Below, piece after piece: positions 51,781 through 59,784 of a stretch of DNA of 64,000 nt. The translations under genes and the position numbers were made by a program. This DNA comes from Streptomyces sp. 35G-GA-8. GTDB taxonomy: Bacteria; Actinomycetota; Actinomycetes; Streptomycetales; Streptomycetaceae. How positions within the stretch are numbered: the first letter of the stretch is position 1; the number at the start of each line of letters is the position of its first letter. The notes beneath the pieces were generated by a model. That model had not been told where the DNA came from, did no database searches, and worked only from the letters and a program-made list of their open reading frames with translations. The stretch spans positions 62,001 to 126,000 of the forward strand of contig NZ_JAMHJQ010000016.1 of the NCBI RefSeq assembly GCF_023534745.1, given 5' to 3'.

Positions 51781-53861
51781 GCGCTGAGGCCGGTGCGGAT
51801 GGGGGCTCGAGCGGTTCGGAGGCCGACGAACGATCGGACGCCGGGGACTCCTACCGGGACAACCAACAGCGGCTGGGTCAAGGCGCACAAGTCATGGGCC
51901 CGGTAGGCGGCAACGTCACAGTGATCAACGGAGCACCGCTCGACGAGACCGTCGCGGACCTGATCGTCCCCCCACGACTGCGCGAAGGTCCCTATCCCGC
52001 AGCCGATGTCCGCGCCCGACTGCGGGCGTTCGTCGAACCACCCACCTTCAGACAGTGCCGCAAGGTGCTGGACAGCCACATTCTGGTGCTGAGGGCGGGC
52101 AGTGGCACCGGTGCGAGCACAGCGGCGTTCGCCTTGCTCGCGGAGCGGTACGGAACCGGCGGCATCACCGGTATCGACTCCCCCGACGACCTCTCGCGCT
52201 GGCGCCCGGCCGAAAGGCGCGGATACCTGCTGCAGGGGCTGTCACCCGCCGCTGCCACATCTCTCGGCGAGGTCGTGCTCACCGGATTGGCCGAGTTGCT
52301 GCGCCTGTCGGGTGCCCATCTGGTCGTCACCGTTCGTTCGGAGACGACGCTCCCTGTCGACACGGTGCCCTGGCAGGTCGAGCACCTCCAGCCGCCGGCG
52401 TTCGAGGTGGCCTCAAAGCGCCTGAAGACCACGCCGAACGCGGGCGAACTCACCACCGAGCAGAGTACCGAAGCGCTGGGACGCCTCGGCGCCGCCGACT
52501 TCGCCGACTATCTGCGCGCCCATCCGCTGCCACAGGACGGTGTCGACGTGGCGGAGGGACTGCGCGACCTCGTCGTATTCGGAAAGCCCGCCGCATCCGT
52601 ACTCGACGATCTGCGGGCCGGCAGCATCACGGCGGCCCGGAAAGCGCTGGCGGAAGCGGGCGACCGGGCCGACAGTCTCGCCCTGATGGCGGCGATCTCG
52701 CTGCTCTCCGAACAGGACCGTACGGTCCTTGAGAAGTTCAGCGCGGTTCTGCGCCCCCACATCGAGGAACGCGGGGGCCCGGCGCCTGACGCGGCCGGGC
52801 AGCCTGAGCCTGTCGATACGCGGAGACCGGCCACGGCGAGGCCCCGAACGGGACGCAACCTTCTCGGGCCGTCCTTCGAGGAGCGGCTGGAAGCCGTCGG
52901 CGCACACCAACTGCCGCTCCGCTTCGGATCCGCGCAGCGCTATCCGGTCCAGCCGGTCGCGTTCTCCGGCCGGCACAGGTCGGAGGCCCTGCTGCGCTGT
53001 CTGTGGCTCGACTACGAAGGCATGGCGGACCTGATGTGGCGGGCCTTGGGCGAGGTTGCCCACCACTCCGGCATCGAACTGGCTGCGGGCCAGGCGATCG
53101 GGAAGGTACTGGCCCACGCGACCGGCCCGGACACTCTGCGCCAGCTGCATCCCTTCGCCGTCTCGGACAGACGCTGGCGGCGCCGACTGGTGGCATACGC
53201 ACTCGGCGAGATGGTCCAGTACCCCGCTCTCACCAGCGCGGTACGGGAACAGTTACGGCAATGGAGCCGATCCACCCCCATCGCCCTGCGCTGCACCGTG
53301 GCGGAGACCTGCGCGGGCAGCTACGGCCTGGCCCGGCCCGCCGCCGCCCTGAAACTGCTGGACTCCGTACTCAACGGCCCGGAAACGAAGTTGGAGGACA
53401 GCCTGCGTGCCGCAGTGTCCTTCGCTCTGAGCACCCTTCTGTCCGAGGACGCCAACCACCCCCTCGTCCTCGACCGTCTACGTGAGTGGCAAGGAGCCGC
53501 TCCGGGCACACAACACCACGCCCTGGCGGTTCACATCGTCGAATGTGTCAGCTCTTCGACCTTCCCCCGGCCGGGAGCACCGGGCGAACGGCGTGTGCGT
53601 CTCGCCGACCTGCTCGCGGACCACCCCGAGCGGGCCTTCGATCTGGTGGTCACAGCCTTGAACGACCCCGCCACCCACGAAGCGATGGCGAAGGGGCTGT
53701 CCCTGATCGAGAGCGAGCCGGTCCAACGGCGTCGGACCGCCTTCCCGGACTTCCTCACCGCACTCTCCGGTACGGCCCGAACCAACCGCGGCGTCCTGCG
53801 ATTCGTCCTACGCCGCCATCGCGTACGTACGGCCTCCTCAGCAGAAGGGTTCGCCTCATGA
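51777..53861 (+). CDS. NTPase-like (STAND-like) protein with the same N-terminal motif
   Basis: The 694-residue protein overlaps the cyclase-like gene (GTGA). Residues 26-49 contain YRDNQQRLGQGAQVMGPVGG, closely matching the tail of the cyclase-like protein. A P-loop-like domain follows: ILVLRAGSGTGASTAAF (about 103-119), where the Walker A lysine is replaced by Ala, and later GAHLVVTVRSETTLP. The C-terminal 350 residues are helical and repeat-like, as in STAND sensors. No catalytic effector domain is recognised. It may be a receptor or scaffold that joins the cyclase-like protein through the shared motif. Family assignment is by pattern only. Confidence 0.62.
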   Translation: MSAEAGADGGSSGSEADERSDAGDSYRDNQQRLGQGAQVMGPVGGNVTVINGAPLDETVADLIVPPRLREGPYPAADVRARLRAFVEPPTFRQCRKVLDSHILVLRAGSGTGASTAAFALLAERYGTGGITGIDSPDDLSRWRPAERRGYLLQGLSPAAATSLGEVVLTGLAELLRLSGAHLVVTVRSETTLPVDTVPWQVEHLQPPAFEVASKRLKTTPNAGELTTEQSTEALGRLGAADFADYLRAHPLPQDGVDVAEGLRDLVVFGKPAASVLDDLRAGSITAARKALAEAGDRADSLALMAAISLLSEQDRTVLEKFSAVLRPHIEERGGPAPDAAGQPEPVDTRRPATARPRTGRNLLGPSFEERLEAVGAHQLPLRFGSAQRYPVQPVAFSGRHRSEALLRCLWLDYEGMADLMWRALGEVAHHSGIELAAGQAIGKVLAHATGPDTLRQLHPFAVSDRRWRRRLVAYALGEMVQYPALTSAVREQLRQWSRSTPIALRCTVAETCAGSYGLARPAAALKLLDSVLNGPETKLEDSLRAAVSFALSTLLSEDANHPLVLDRLREWQGAAPGTQHHALAVHIVECVSSSTFPRPGAPGERRVRLADLLADHPERAFDLVVTALNDPATHEAMAKGLSLIESEPVQRRRTAFPDFLTALSGTARTNRGVLRFVLRRHRVRTASSAEGFAS

Positions 53862-54766
53862 CCAGTCCGCTCATCGCACCTCTGACATCCTCGCCGGTCT
53901 GGCAGTTGCTCCGCCTCCGCTTCAGTGCCCCGGAGAACCGGGCCCTGGTGTTCCTCGCGGACGGCGGCACCGATGGAATGGTGCCGCCCCGTGGCGGCGA
54001 CTACTGGGGCTACCCTCGGCCGACATTGCGCGCGGTCCGTCAGGAAGACTATTTCGACATCGTGTGGGTCTCGCTCACGGAACGGCGGATCTCGGTCGAC
54101 ATCCCGCGCCGGCCCCCGAAACCCCCTGCCCGCTACGGGGTCGCCTGGCGGATCAGCAACCCGGTCGTCGCGGCGAGGGCCCGGATCACGGAGGAACGGG
54201 CACGGCACCTGGTGGTCGGCCACATCAGTGAGAACGCCACCCTGCCCGGCGCCGCCGCCCCGCTACGGCAGCCGCCACCTCACTTCGGCATGACCGAGGT
54301 CGAACCGCCCGGCCAGCCCCGCGTGATCGACGGCTTCGGCCTCACGTACTGGTTCCTGGATCCACCGGCCGCACTCCTGCCCATCCCCGGCACTGGTGCG
54401 GAACCCGCCCTCCCGTCGGGCTTCGGAGAGGCCCACCGTGAGGCGTACCGCTTCTACCGGGAAGTGATCGCGGGCGGCCCCGTCGGCCTGGCCGCCCTCT
54501 GGCTCCTGAACCAGCCGGAACAGGCAAAGGACGTGCTCGACTGGACGGTGAACCACCGCAACCTCCTGTCCGGCACGGACAGTTGGGAACACACCCTCGC
54601 AGCGACGCTCCAGTCGCTGACACCGGAGGACCGGGGCTTCGTCGGAGTCAACCTGGCGCGTGTCCTCAGCGACATCGGGGTCCCACAGGGCGACGAGATT
54701 CTGCACCGGCTCGGCCACGCCGCGGGGGCCGGGGACTGGAACGGATCGTACGACAATCCACGGTAA
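53858..54766 (+). CDS. hypothetical protein, last gene of the Crp-cyclase-NTPase unit
   Basis: The 302-residue soluble protein overlaps the NTPase-like gene by four bases (ATGA), so it is part of the same unit. It has beta-rich segments in the first half (NRALVFLADGGTDGMVPP; DIVWVSLTERRISVDIPRR) and a helical second half (HREAYRFYREVIAGGPVGLA). I do not recognise a family or catalytic motif. Coupled expression suggests it is an effector, adaptor or regulator of the system. Confidence 0.65.
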   Translation: MTSPLIAPLTSSPVWQLLRLRFSAPENRALVFLADGGTDGMVPPRGGDYWGYPRPTLRAVRQEDYFDIVWVSLTERRISVDIPRRPPKPPARYGVAWRISNPVVAARARITEERARHLVVGHISENATLPGAAAPLRQPPPHFGMTEVEPPGQPRVIDGFGLTYWFLDPPAALLPIPGTGAEPALPSGFGEAHREAYRFYREVIAGGPVGLAALWLLNQPEQAKDVLDWTVNHRNLLSGTDSWEHTLAATLQSLTPEDRGFVGVNLARVLSDIGVPQGDEILHRLGHAAGAGDWNGSYDNPR

Positions 54767-54906
54767 CCCCGGCTGCGTTCTGCCCGTCGAGTGCCGGACG
54801 AGGACGAAGGGAACCGCGCGCAGTTGCTCGACGTATCAACGGGCTTTGCTCTGCCTCCGCCTACGCTCGATCAGACAACCCTGTCCACGCGCGAGAGGCT
54901 GCCGAG

Positions 54907-55719
54907 ATGGACGACGAGGATGGCCTGTCCCCTGAAGTGCGACGCAGGATCGAAGAAGCTCAAGCCAGGATGACGGAGGAGCTTTTCGAGGAAACGCTCC
55001 ACGCCGAGATCAACTTCGAGCCCGACGATCTGGGCACGTTGCTGGATCTCGTGGCGATCGGCATCACCAACAGCACGTGGCGCAATAGCTGCGTCGAGAA
55101 CTGGCATGCCGAAGGGCGGCTGTCCGACGGAGACATGATGCGGATCAACAGCCACACCACGGATGCCATCCGCCGGCGGCTGGCCAGGTGGACCACCGAG
55201 ATCGGAATCACCTCAGCCAGTGGCATCGCACTAGCTGAGGTCGACATGGAAGAAGTGGACACCTTCGCCATCCGCCTCTTCCGGTGGACGACAAACCCCA
55301 AGCGCAAGCTCACCACTGGCATCACGCTCGGTGAACTGGCACGTACTGCGGAAGACCTCAGAGAGTACGAGGACCACGCAGATCTGAGTCTTGGCGGATT
55401 CGCCGGGCAAATGGAAGACCGGGGAATCCGATTCGGCCTGCTCCACACGGCGTGCCATGGCGCTCTCGCCTGCTCGCGTTGGTGGAAACACCCTGCCTGG
55501 CCGGCTCTTGTCGAGCGTTACGTCTCCGTCCTCGATAACCCGACTGACCCTCACTGGGGCCCCCGCGGTGAATGGCGCACAAAGCTTGGCGCCGAGCCGC
55601 ATTCCGTACAGGACCGCGGCGGACTGCGAGCCACGTTGTTGAAGGCCCCGTGGAAGCTGGATGACAGCGCTGCCACCTGGGTCACGGACTCCGGGATCGG
55701 GTACCTGTCCCACTCGTGA
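54907..55719 (+). CDS. hypothetical protein
   Basis: The 270-residue acidic protein starts at ATG 54907 with GAGAGG upstream, 140 bases after the previous gene. The first 60 residues are helical and acidic (RRRIEEAQARMTEELFEETL); the middle has a Trp/Arg-rich part (LARWTTEIGITSASGIALAE) and the end a Trp-rich stretch (SRWWKHPAWPALVERYVSVL). No family is recognised. It may be a separate transcription unit within island C. Confidence 0.6.
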   Translation: MDDEDGLSPEVRRRIEEAQARMTEELFEETLHAEINFEPDDLGTLLDLVAIGITNSTWRNSCVENWHAEGRLSDGDMMRINSHTTDAIRRRLARWTTEIGITSASGIALAEVDMEEVDTFAIRLFRWTTNPKRKLTTGITLGELARTAEDLREYEDHADLSLGGFAGQMEDRGIRFGLLHTACHGALACSRWWKHPAWPALVERYVSVLDNPTDPHWGPRGEWRTKLGAEPHSVQDRGGLRATLLKAPWKLDDSAATWVTDSGIGYLSHS

Positions 55720-56099
55720 GGAGCGCCGTGCTCGACAACATCCGCCAAGTGATCGTGCGCACACGGCCAACGCCGGGCTGAGAACTCGACTCTTCCGCTC
55801 CCAGGAGAGGTGCTGGTTGAGCCAGACATGGGACGAAGACCATCCCCGATCGAAGCAGACAGGACCATCGGAAGATGCGATACACACAACAATCGCCGAG
55901 AGACTGTCTGGGGCGACTGGCGAACAGCCAGTCACAGGGATGCGATCCTTCGCGCGAGTACACCGCTTCGTGGCCCTGAACGGACGTCCCTCGTCGTACC
56001 GGCCGAGGTCGCCCGAGCCGTCTTCGTATCCGTCCGTTCACAGGCTCGTAAACCCAAGTAATACCTGGCCAGAGCCCTGTGGTGCTCCGGAACGCCGTG
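55720..56099. other. no supported gene before att scar 4
   Basis: Only short shadow frames are seen. The last 50 bp match the flank before scar 2. Confidence 0.35.
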
Positions 56100-56145
56100 G
56101 ATTCCCAAGCTCAGAGCGCGAGTTCGATTCTCGTCACCCGCTCCA
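56100..56145 (+). repeat. att scar 4: 3' fragment of tRNA-Gly(CCC)
   Basis: A perfect 3' tRNA half (ATTCCCAAGCTCAGAGCGCG through CACCCGCTCCA), identical to scar 2 over the tRNA part. Its upstream flank is related to that of scar 2, its downstream hairpin to that of scars 3 and 5, so it is a hybrid junction. Confidence 0.82.
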
Positions 56146-56150
56146 CGACA

Positions 56151-56189
56151 AAGGCCCAAGTCAGCGACTTGGGCCTCCTTTGTTGTCTT
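56151..56189 (+). terminator. hairpin terminator after att scar 4
   Basis: The same GGCCCAAGTC/GACTTGGGCC hairpin and TCCTTTGTTGTCT tail as after scar 3. It also ends the leftward gene that stops at 56229 on the other strand, being nearly symmetrical. Confidence 0.78.
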
Positions 56190-56228
56190 CTGCCTGGGCG
56201 CGGGCCGGATCGGCCCCGTGCAAGCGGT

Positions 56229-57368
56229 TCAGTGTCGTCGGCTCAGCAGGTTCAGCGTGTTGGTTGCGTCGTCGACGAAGTAGACCCGGTCGGGGTTCTC
56301 GGCGACCGCGAGCCCGAACAGCGCGCCCGCTCCCGGCGGTGTACCGCTGTTGTCGAGCGTGCGCACCGCCACCTGTGCGCCGCCCGGGGTGGTCTCGACG
56401 ATGTTGCCGTCACCGGCGTTGACGGTGAGGATGTGGCCGTTCGGAGCGATTGCCAACCCGAGCGGGCCGTTGAGGTGCCGGTCGGTGGTGACCACTCGGC
56501 CGGTACCGGCGCTGGTGTCCCGCTTCACCGCGTCCGGGATCGCGGTGATGCGGTTGTCCTCGGTGTCCGCCACGTAGAGCGTCCCATCCCGCAGGCCGAC
56601 ACCCGTCGGCCCGATCACGAGGGCCGCCGGGTCGGTCTTCTGCGCGAAACCCGAGCCGATCACGGTCGTGGCCACACGGGTCGGCGGCCGGTCGTCGTGG
56701 CGCTGCAGGGTGATCCGCAGCACGGTGCCCCGCCGCACGACGTCGCCGCCGCCGGCGACCGTACCGTTGAGCACGTTGGTGACGAACAGATCGGTCTTGT
56801 CGCCGTGGCTTGTCGCGGTCATGTCCCAGGGACCGTTGATCCCCTTGCCGCTGAGGGTCTCGCGGACCTTGCCATGCTTGTCCAGCACGATCAGGCACCC
56901 GGCCTTCGCCGTGGCGGACGTGCCATCGGCCGTGGGCAGGCTCCCCACCACCACCCAGCCGCCCGGCAGGATGGACAGTGCGGTCGTCAGCCCCACGCCT
57001 CCCGGGCACGGTCCCGGCAGCTTGCTCGGGTCGATCTGAGCGAACAGTCTGGTCTCGCCCTCGGGACTGATCTGCACGAGCGTGGTCCCCGTGCCCTGCT
57101 CGTTCGCGGCGTTGTTGAAATTGCTGACCAGCACGTCGCCGCGGCGCAGATCACCGGCGTCCTTCTTGACCAGGGCGGTGCCGTACGGGTTGAGGTCACC
57201 GTTGGCCGGAACCGTCGACGCGACGGTGGAGACGGTGTGCAGCGGCCCGAGGAACGGCTCCCCGTCCCCGCCCACCGGCGCGGCGGATGCCGTCTGGCCC
57301 ACCGTCACAATCGCTGTCAGTGCGGTGATGGCCACCGCCGCGAGACGCGAACCGAAATCAAGCCTCAT
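56229..57368 (-). CDS. secreted NHL/beta-propeller-like protein
   Basis: The 379-residue protein has a Sec signal peptide (hydrophobic core AAVAITALTAIVTVG, cut after about residue 29). The rest consists of repeated strands with glycine-aspartate turns, such as GLRDGTLYVADTEDNRITAI and LGLAIAPNGHILTVNAGDGN, the NHL/SMP-30-like six-bladed propeller pattern. No metal or catalytic motif is evident. Its role outside the cell, enzyme or binding protein, is unknown. The ATG at 57368 has AGGAGGT about eight bases upstream. Confidence 0.78.
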   Translation of the reverse strand: MRLDFGSRLAAVAITALTAIVTVGQTASAAPVGGDGEPFLGPLHTVSTVASTVPANGDLNPYGTALVKKDAGDLRRGDVLVSNFNNAANEQGTGTTLVQISPEGETRLFAQIDPSKLPGPCPGGVGLTTALSILPGGWVVVGSLPTADGTSATAKAGCLIVLDKHGKVRETLSGKGINGPWDMTATSHGDKTDLFVTNVLNGTVAGGGDVVRRGTVLRITLQRHDDRPPTRVATTVIGSGFAQKTDPAALVIGPTGVGLRDGTLYVADTEDNRITAIPDAVKRDTSAGTGRVVTTDRHLNGPLGLAIAPNGHILTVNAGDGNIVETTPGGAQVAVRTLDNSGTPPGAGALFGLAVAENPDRVYFVDDATNTLNLLSRRH

Positions 57369-58143
57369 CAGAGTCCTACCTCCTCAGCGTCGTGGGGCCG
57401 TCCGGCGGCCTCATCGACGGTCACAGAGAGTTGCCGGTCATCACATAAACGAACCCCGTGGCGCATTGCACGTCAAAGAGAGCCGGATGTGTGACCCGGG
57501 CCGCTGATCGAGGCAGACCGCTGGTGCGCCGGAGTGGCGGCCGAATGGCCGTGACGAGACTGTCTGCGGGGTGGAGGGGCGTGGGGTCGGATCACTACGC
57601 ATGCCGGCGGACGGTCAGCTTCGGGTTGCGGGCACAACAGGTCGCACGCCGCGTCCGCGCCGCAGAAGGCCGGGGATGCTTTGCCCGGCGGCTGGGGCGC
57701 CCCGTGGATCCGGCCGTCCCCCAGAGGCGGACGTCGAGGAACTTGACGGTGGCCCAGGCGATGACGCCGAGGACCAGGACGAGCGGCAAACCCAGACTTC
57801 GTGACCTTCACGCGCGATCCAGCTGCCGGTGTGGAGCACTCCGCTTACCGACTTACACGGGGACTGCGGAACGGTGGTTGGCGGTGAAGGTACTGAGCGC
57901 CGTGTAGTCGATATCAACCGCTGCGGGCGTACGGAACAGCGGACGGCCGCCCGCGGCGCTGGGGGCAGGGAGCGGAAGTCTTTGGCGAAACCGCTGCATC
58001 CGGCAGAGAGGTCCGTCACCCGCAGCGGCTGCATCAACTGTCTTCCAAGATCACCGGCACCAACAGGCTTGGATCCTAAGGGGCGGCACTGACAACGCCC
58101 CTGGGTATCAGCTCGCCCTGGTTCGCAGCTGCGAGGGTTGTCA
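57369..58143. other. long intergenic stretch without a supported gene
   Basis: Almost 780 bp. A leftward TTG frame (57595-57789) begins with a hydrophobic run, LVLVLGVIAWATVKFLDVRL, but then turns into low-complexity Arg/Ser sequence; it may be a decayed small membrane protein. Nothing else is convincing. Confidence 0.35.
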
Positions 58144-59382
58144 GTGGCACCTGATAAATCTTCATGTATGACTTTCGTTGTCGCCCCTGAATCGCACGTG
58201 GCGTTCTCGGACCTTGGCACCGCGGACCTGGTGGTCGACGCCCTGTACGCCGGGGGAACAAGAGGCAACTCGGGCGATGACCCCATGTCCAGGCTGATAC
58301 CGGGCATAGGCAACCAGGGCGGATTCCGTTACGCCGGCTCGCCGGCCAAAGGCACTGTCAAGCTGGTCGTGCTCTACACCAGCGGCGATGACGTCGACTG
58401 GCCCGACCACCTGGACATGCAGACCGGCACCTTCACCTACTACGGCGATAACAAGAAGCCCGGCCAGGACCTGCACAGCACCCCCCGCTCAGGCAATGCA
58501 CTGCTGCGCGACGCCTTCGCCGCCTCCCACGGCACCGCGGCCGAACGGGCCTCAGGGGTAAGGCCGTTCTTCCTCTTCGAGAAGGCCGGCACCTCAGGAC
58601 GGTCAGTACGCTTCCGGGGGCTGCTCGCCCCGGGCGGGCCCTCCATGACCTCAGACGATGAACTCGCAGCAATCTGGCGCGCCACCGCAGGCCACCGGTT
58701 CCAGAACTACCGCTCCCAGTTCACCGTTCTCGACCACGCCACCATCCCCCGCACTTGGATCCAGCACCTCCTCACAGGAGGCAACCCCCTCGAAGGAGGC
58801 TGCCCCGACGTGTGGCGCACCTGGATCAACGGACGCGTCTACCGCCCCCTCCTCGCACCAGCCACCACCACCATCCGCACCAGAGCCGCCCAGCTCCCCA
58901 ACGACCCCGCCGGCACCGCCATGCTGGAAACCATCCGCGAACACTTCCGTGGGCGCGAGCACGACTTCGAACACTGTGCGGTCGCCATCTGGCGCCTCAT
59001 GGCCCCCAACACAGGCGCCGTTGACGTCACCCGCCCCAGCCGCGACGGGGGACGCGACGCCATCGGCACCTACACCCTCGGCCCCACAGCCAACCGCATC
59101 GCCATCGACTTCGCACTCGAAGCCAAGTGCTACGCCCCCACCACCTCCGTCGGCGTCCGGGACGTCTCACGCCTCATCTCCCGCATCCGCCACCGCAACT
59201 TCGGCGTCCTCGTCACCACCTCCCACTTCCACACGCAGGTACAGCAAGAAGTCCAGGAAGACGGACACCCCATCTCCCTCATCAGCGGACGCGACATCAC
59301 AGACACCCTCCGCCAGCAAGGCCACACCACCGCGGCTGCCGTACAGCAGTGGCTTGCACAGAGCTTCCCGCCCTCTTACTAG
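58144..59382 (+). CDS. putative modification-dependent (type IV) restriction endonuclease
   Basis: The 412-residue protein has an N-terminal domain like the DNA-reading part of AspBHI/MspJI-type enzymes (TADLVVDALYAGGTRGN, then MSRLIPGIGNQGGFRY) and a C-terminal Mrr-like PD-(D/E)XK nuclease. The nuclease core shows SRDGGRDAIG with the catalytic Asp, then IDFALEAKCY with the E-x-K pair, then RNFGVLVTTSHFHTQVQQEV. Such enzymes cut DNA that carries methylated or hydroxymethylated cytosine, and have no companion methylase; none is adjacent here. The GTG at 58144 has GAGGG seven bases upstream; ATG 58168 is the alternative. Confidence 0.82.
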   Translation: MAPDKSSCMTFVVAPESHVAFSDLGTADLVVDALYAGGTRGNSGDDPMSRLIPGIGNQGGFRYAGSPAKGTVKLVVLYTSGDDVDWPDHLDMQTGTFTYYGDNKKPGQDLHSTPRSGNALLRDAFAASHGTAAERASGVRPFFLFEKAGTSGRSVRFRGLLAPGGPSMTSDDELAAIWRATAGHRFQNYRSQFTVLDHATIPRTWIQHLLTGGNPLEGGCPDVWRTWINGRVYRPLLAPATTTIRTRAAQLPNDPAGTAMLETIREHFRGREHDFEHCAVAIWRLMAPNTGAVDVTRPSRDGGRDAIGTYTLGPTANRIAIDFALEAKCYAPTTSVGVRDVSRLISRIRHRNFGVLVTTSHFHTQVQQEVQEDGHPISLISGRDITDTLRQQGHTTAAAVQQWLAQSFPPSY

Positions 59383-59569
59383 CCACCGTCGCCGACTTAC
59401 CCAGCCAGAGACCCTGATCAGAAGGTCACCACTCGCGGTCTCCGCACCAGATGGGCACCAGAAGGGGCAGTGAACAAGGGGCAAGACGGGTCACCCAGCA
59501 GAGCGGCCCGCTGCATCGTCACGGACATCTCGGCAGGTCAGCGGCCCCTTCCTTAGTGAACCGTCGGAG

Positions 59570-59614
59570 ATTCCCATGCTCAGAGCGCGAGTTCGATTCT
59601 CGTCACCCTCTCCA
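59570..59614 (+). repeat. att scar 5: 3' fragment of tRNA-Gly(CCC)
   Basis: The 3' tRNA half with two substitutions (CCCATGC for CCCAAGC and CACCCTC for CACCCGC), which would weaken tRNA pairing, so it is clearly a scar. Its downstream 75 bp match those after scar 3. Confidence 0.78.
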
Positions 59615-59619
59615 CGACG

Positions 59620-59658
59620 AAGGCCCAAGTCAGCGACTTGGGCCTCATTTGTTGTCTA
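59620..59658 (+). terminator. hairpin terminator after att scar 5
   Basis: GGCCCAAGTC and GACTTGGGCC around AGC, followed by TCATTTGTTGTCT, as after scars 3 and 4. Confidence 0.75.
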
Positions 59659-59784
59659 AATCGTTTTCCGGCCGCGTGCCATTCGCGTGCCACAACGACC
59701 CCTCCGACCAGGCCGAACGCCGCTATCAGGCTGCGCCGTGCACACGCGAGCCGTTCGCGGAGTTCTGCCGGATGTGTGCAGCGC

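Larger units (their letters stand above)
45929..56145. mobile_element. island C, between scars 3 and 4, with integrase remnant
   Basis: This interval starts at scar 3, is followed within 150 bp by a leftward tyrosine-recombinase gene, and ends at scar 4. Integrase next to att is the normal layout of an integrative element. Cargo: broken NB-ARC regulator, the Crp-cyclase-NTPase operon and two unknown genes. The integrase lacks its N-terminal part, so the element is probably fixed. Confidence 0.6.
56100..59614. mobile_element. island D, between scars 4 and 5
   Basis: A 3.5-kb interval with two genes, a secreted NHL-type protein and a putative type IV restriction enzyme, lies between scars 4 and 5. 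No integrase is present inside it. It is either a remnant element or a piece left by recombination between scars. Confidence 0.45.

Noticed and set aside
57595-57789. Small leftward membrane protein with TTG start
   Set aside because: Only the first 20 residues look like protein; the remainder is low-complexity and there is no good ribosome binding site.
9961-59614. Complete tRNA-Gly genes at the five scar positions
   Set aside because: Only the 3' half from the anticodon loop onward is present; no 5' acceptor strand GCGGGTG, D-arm or 5' anticodon stem precedes any copy.
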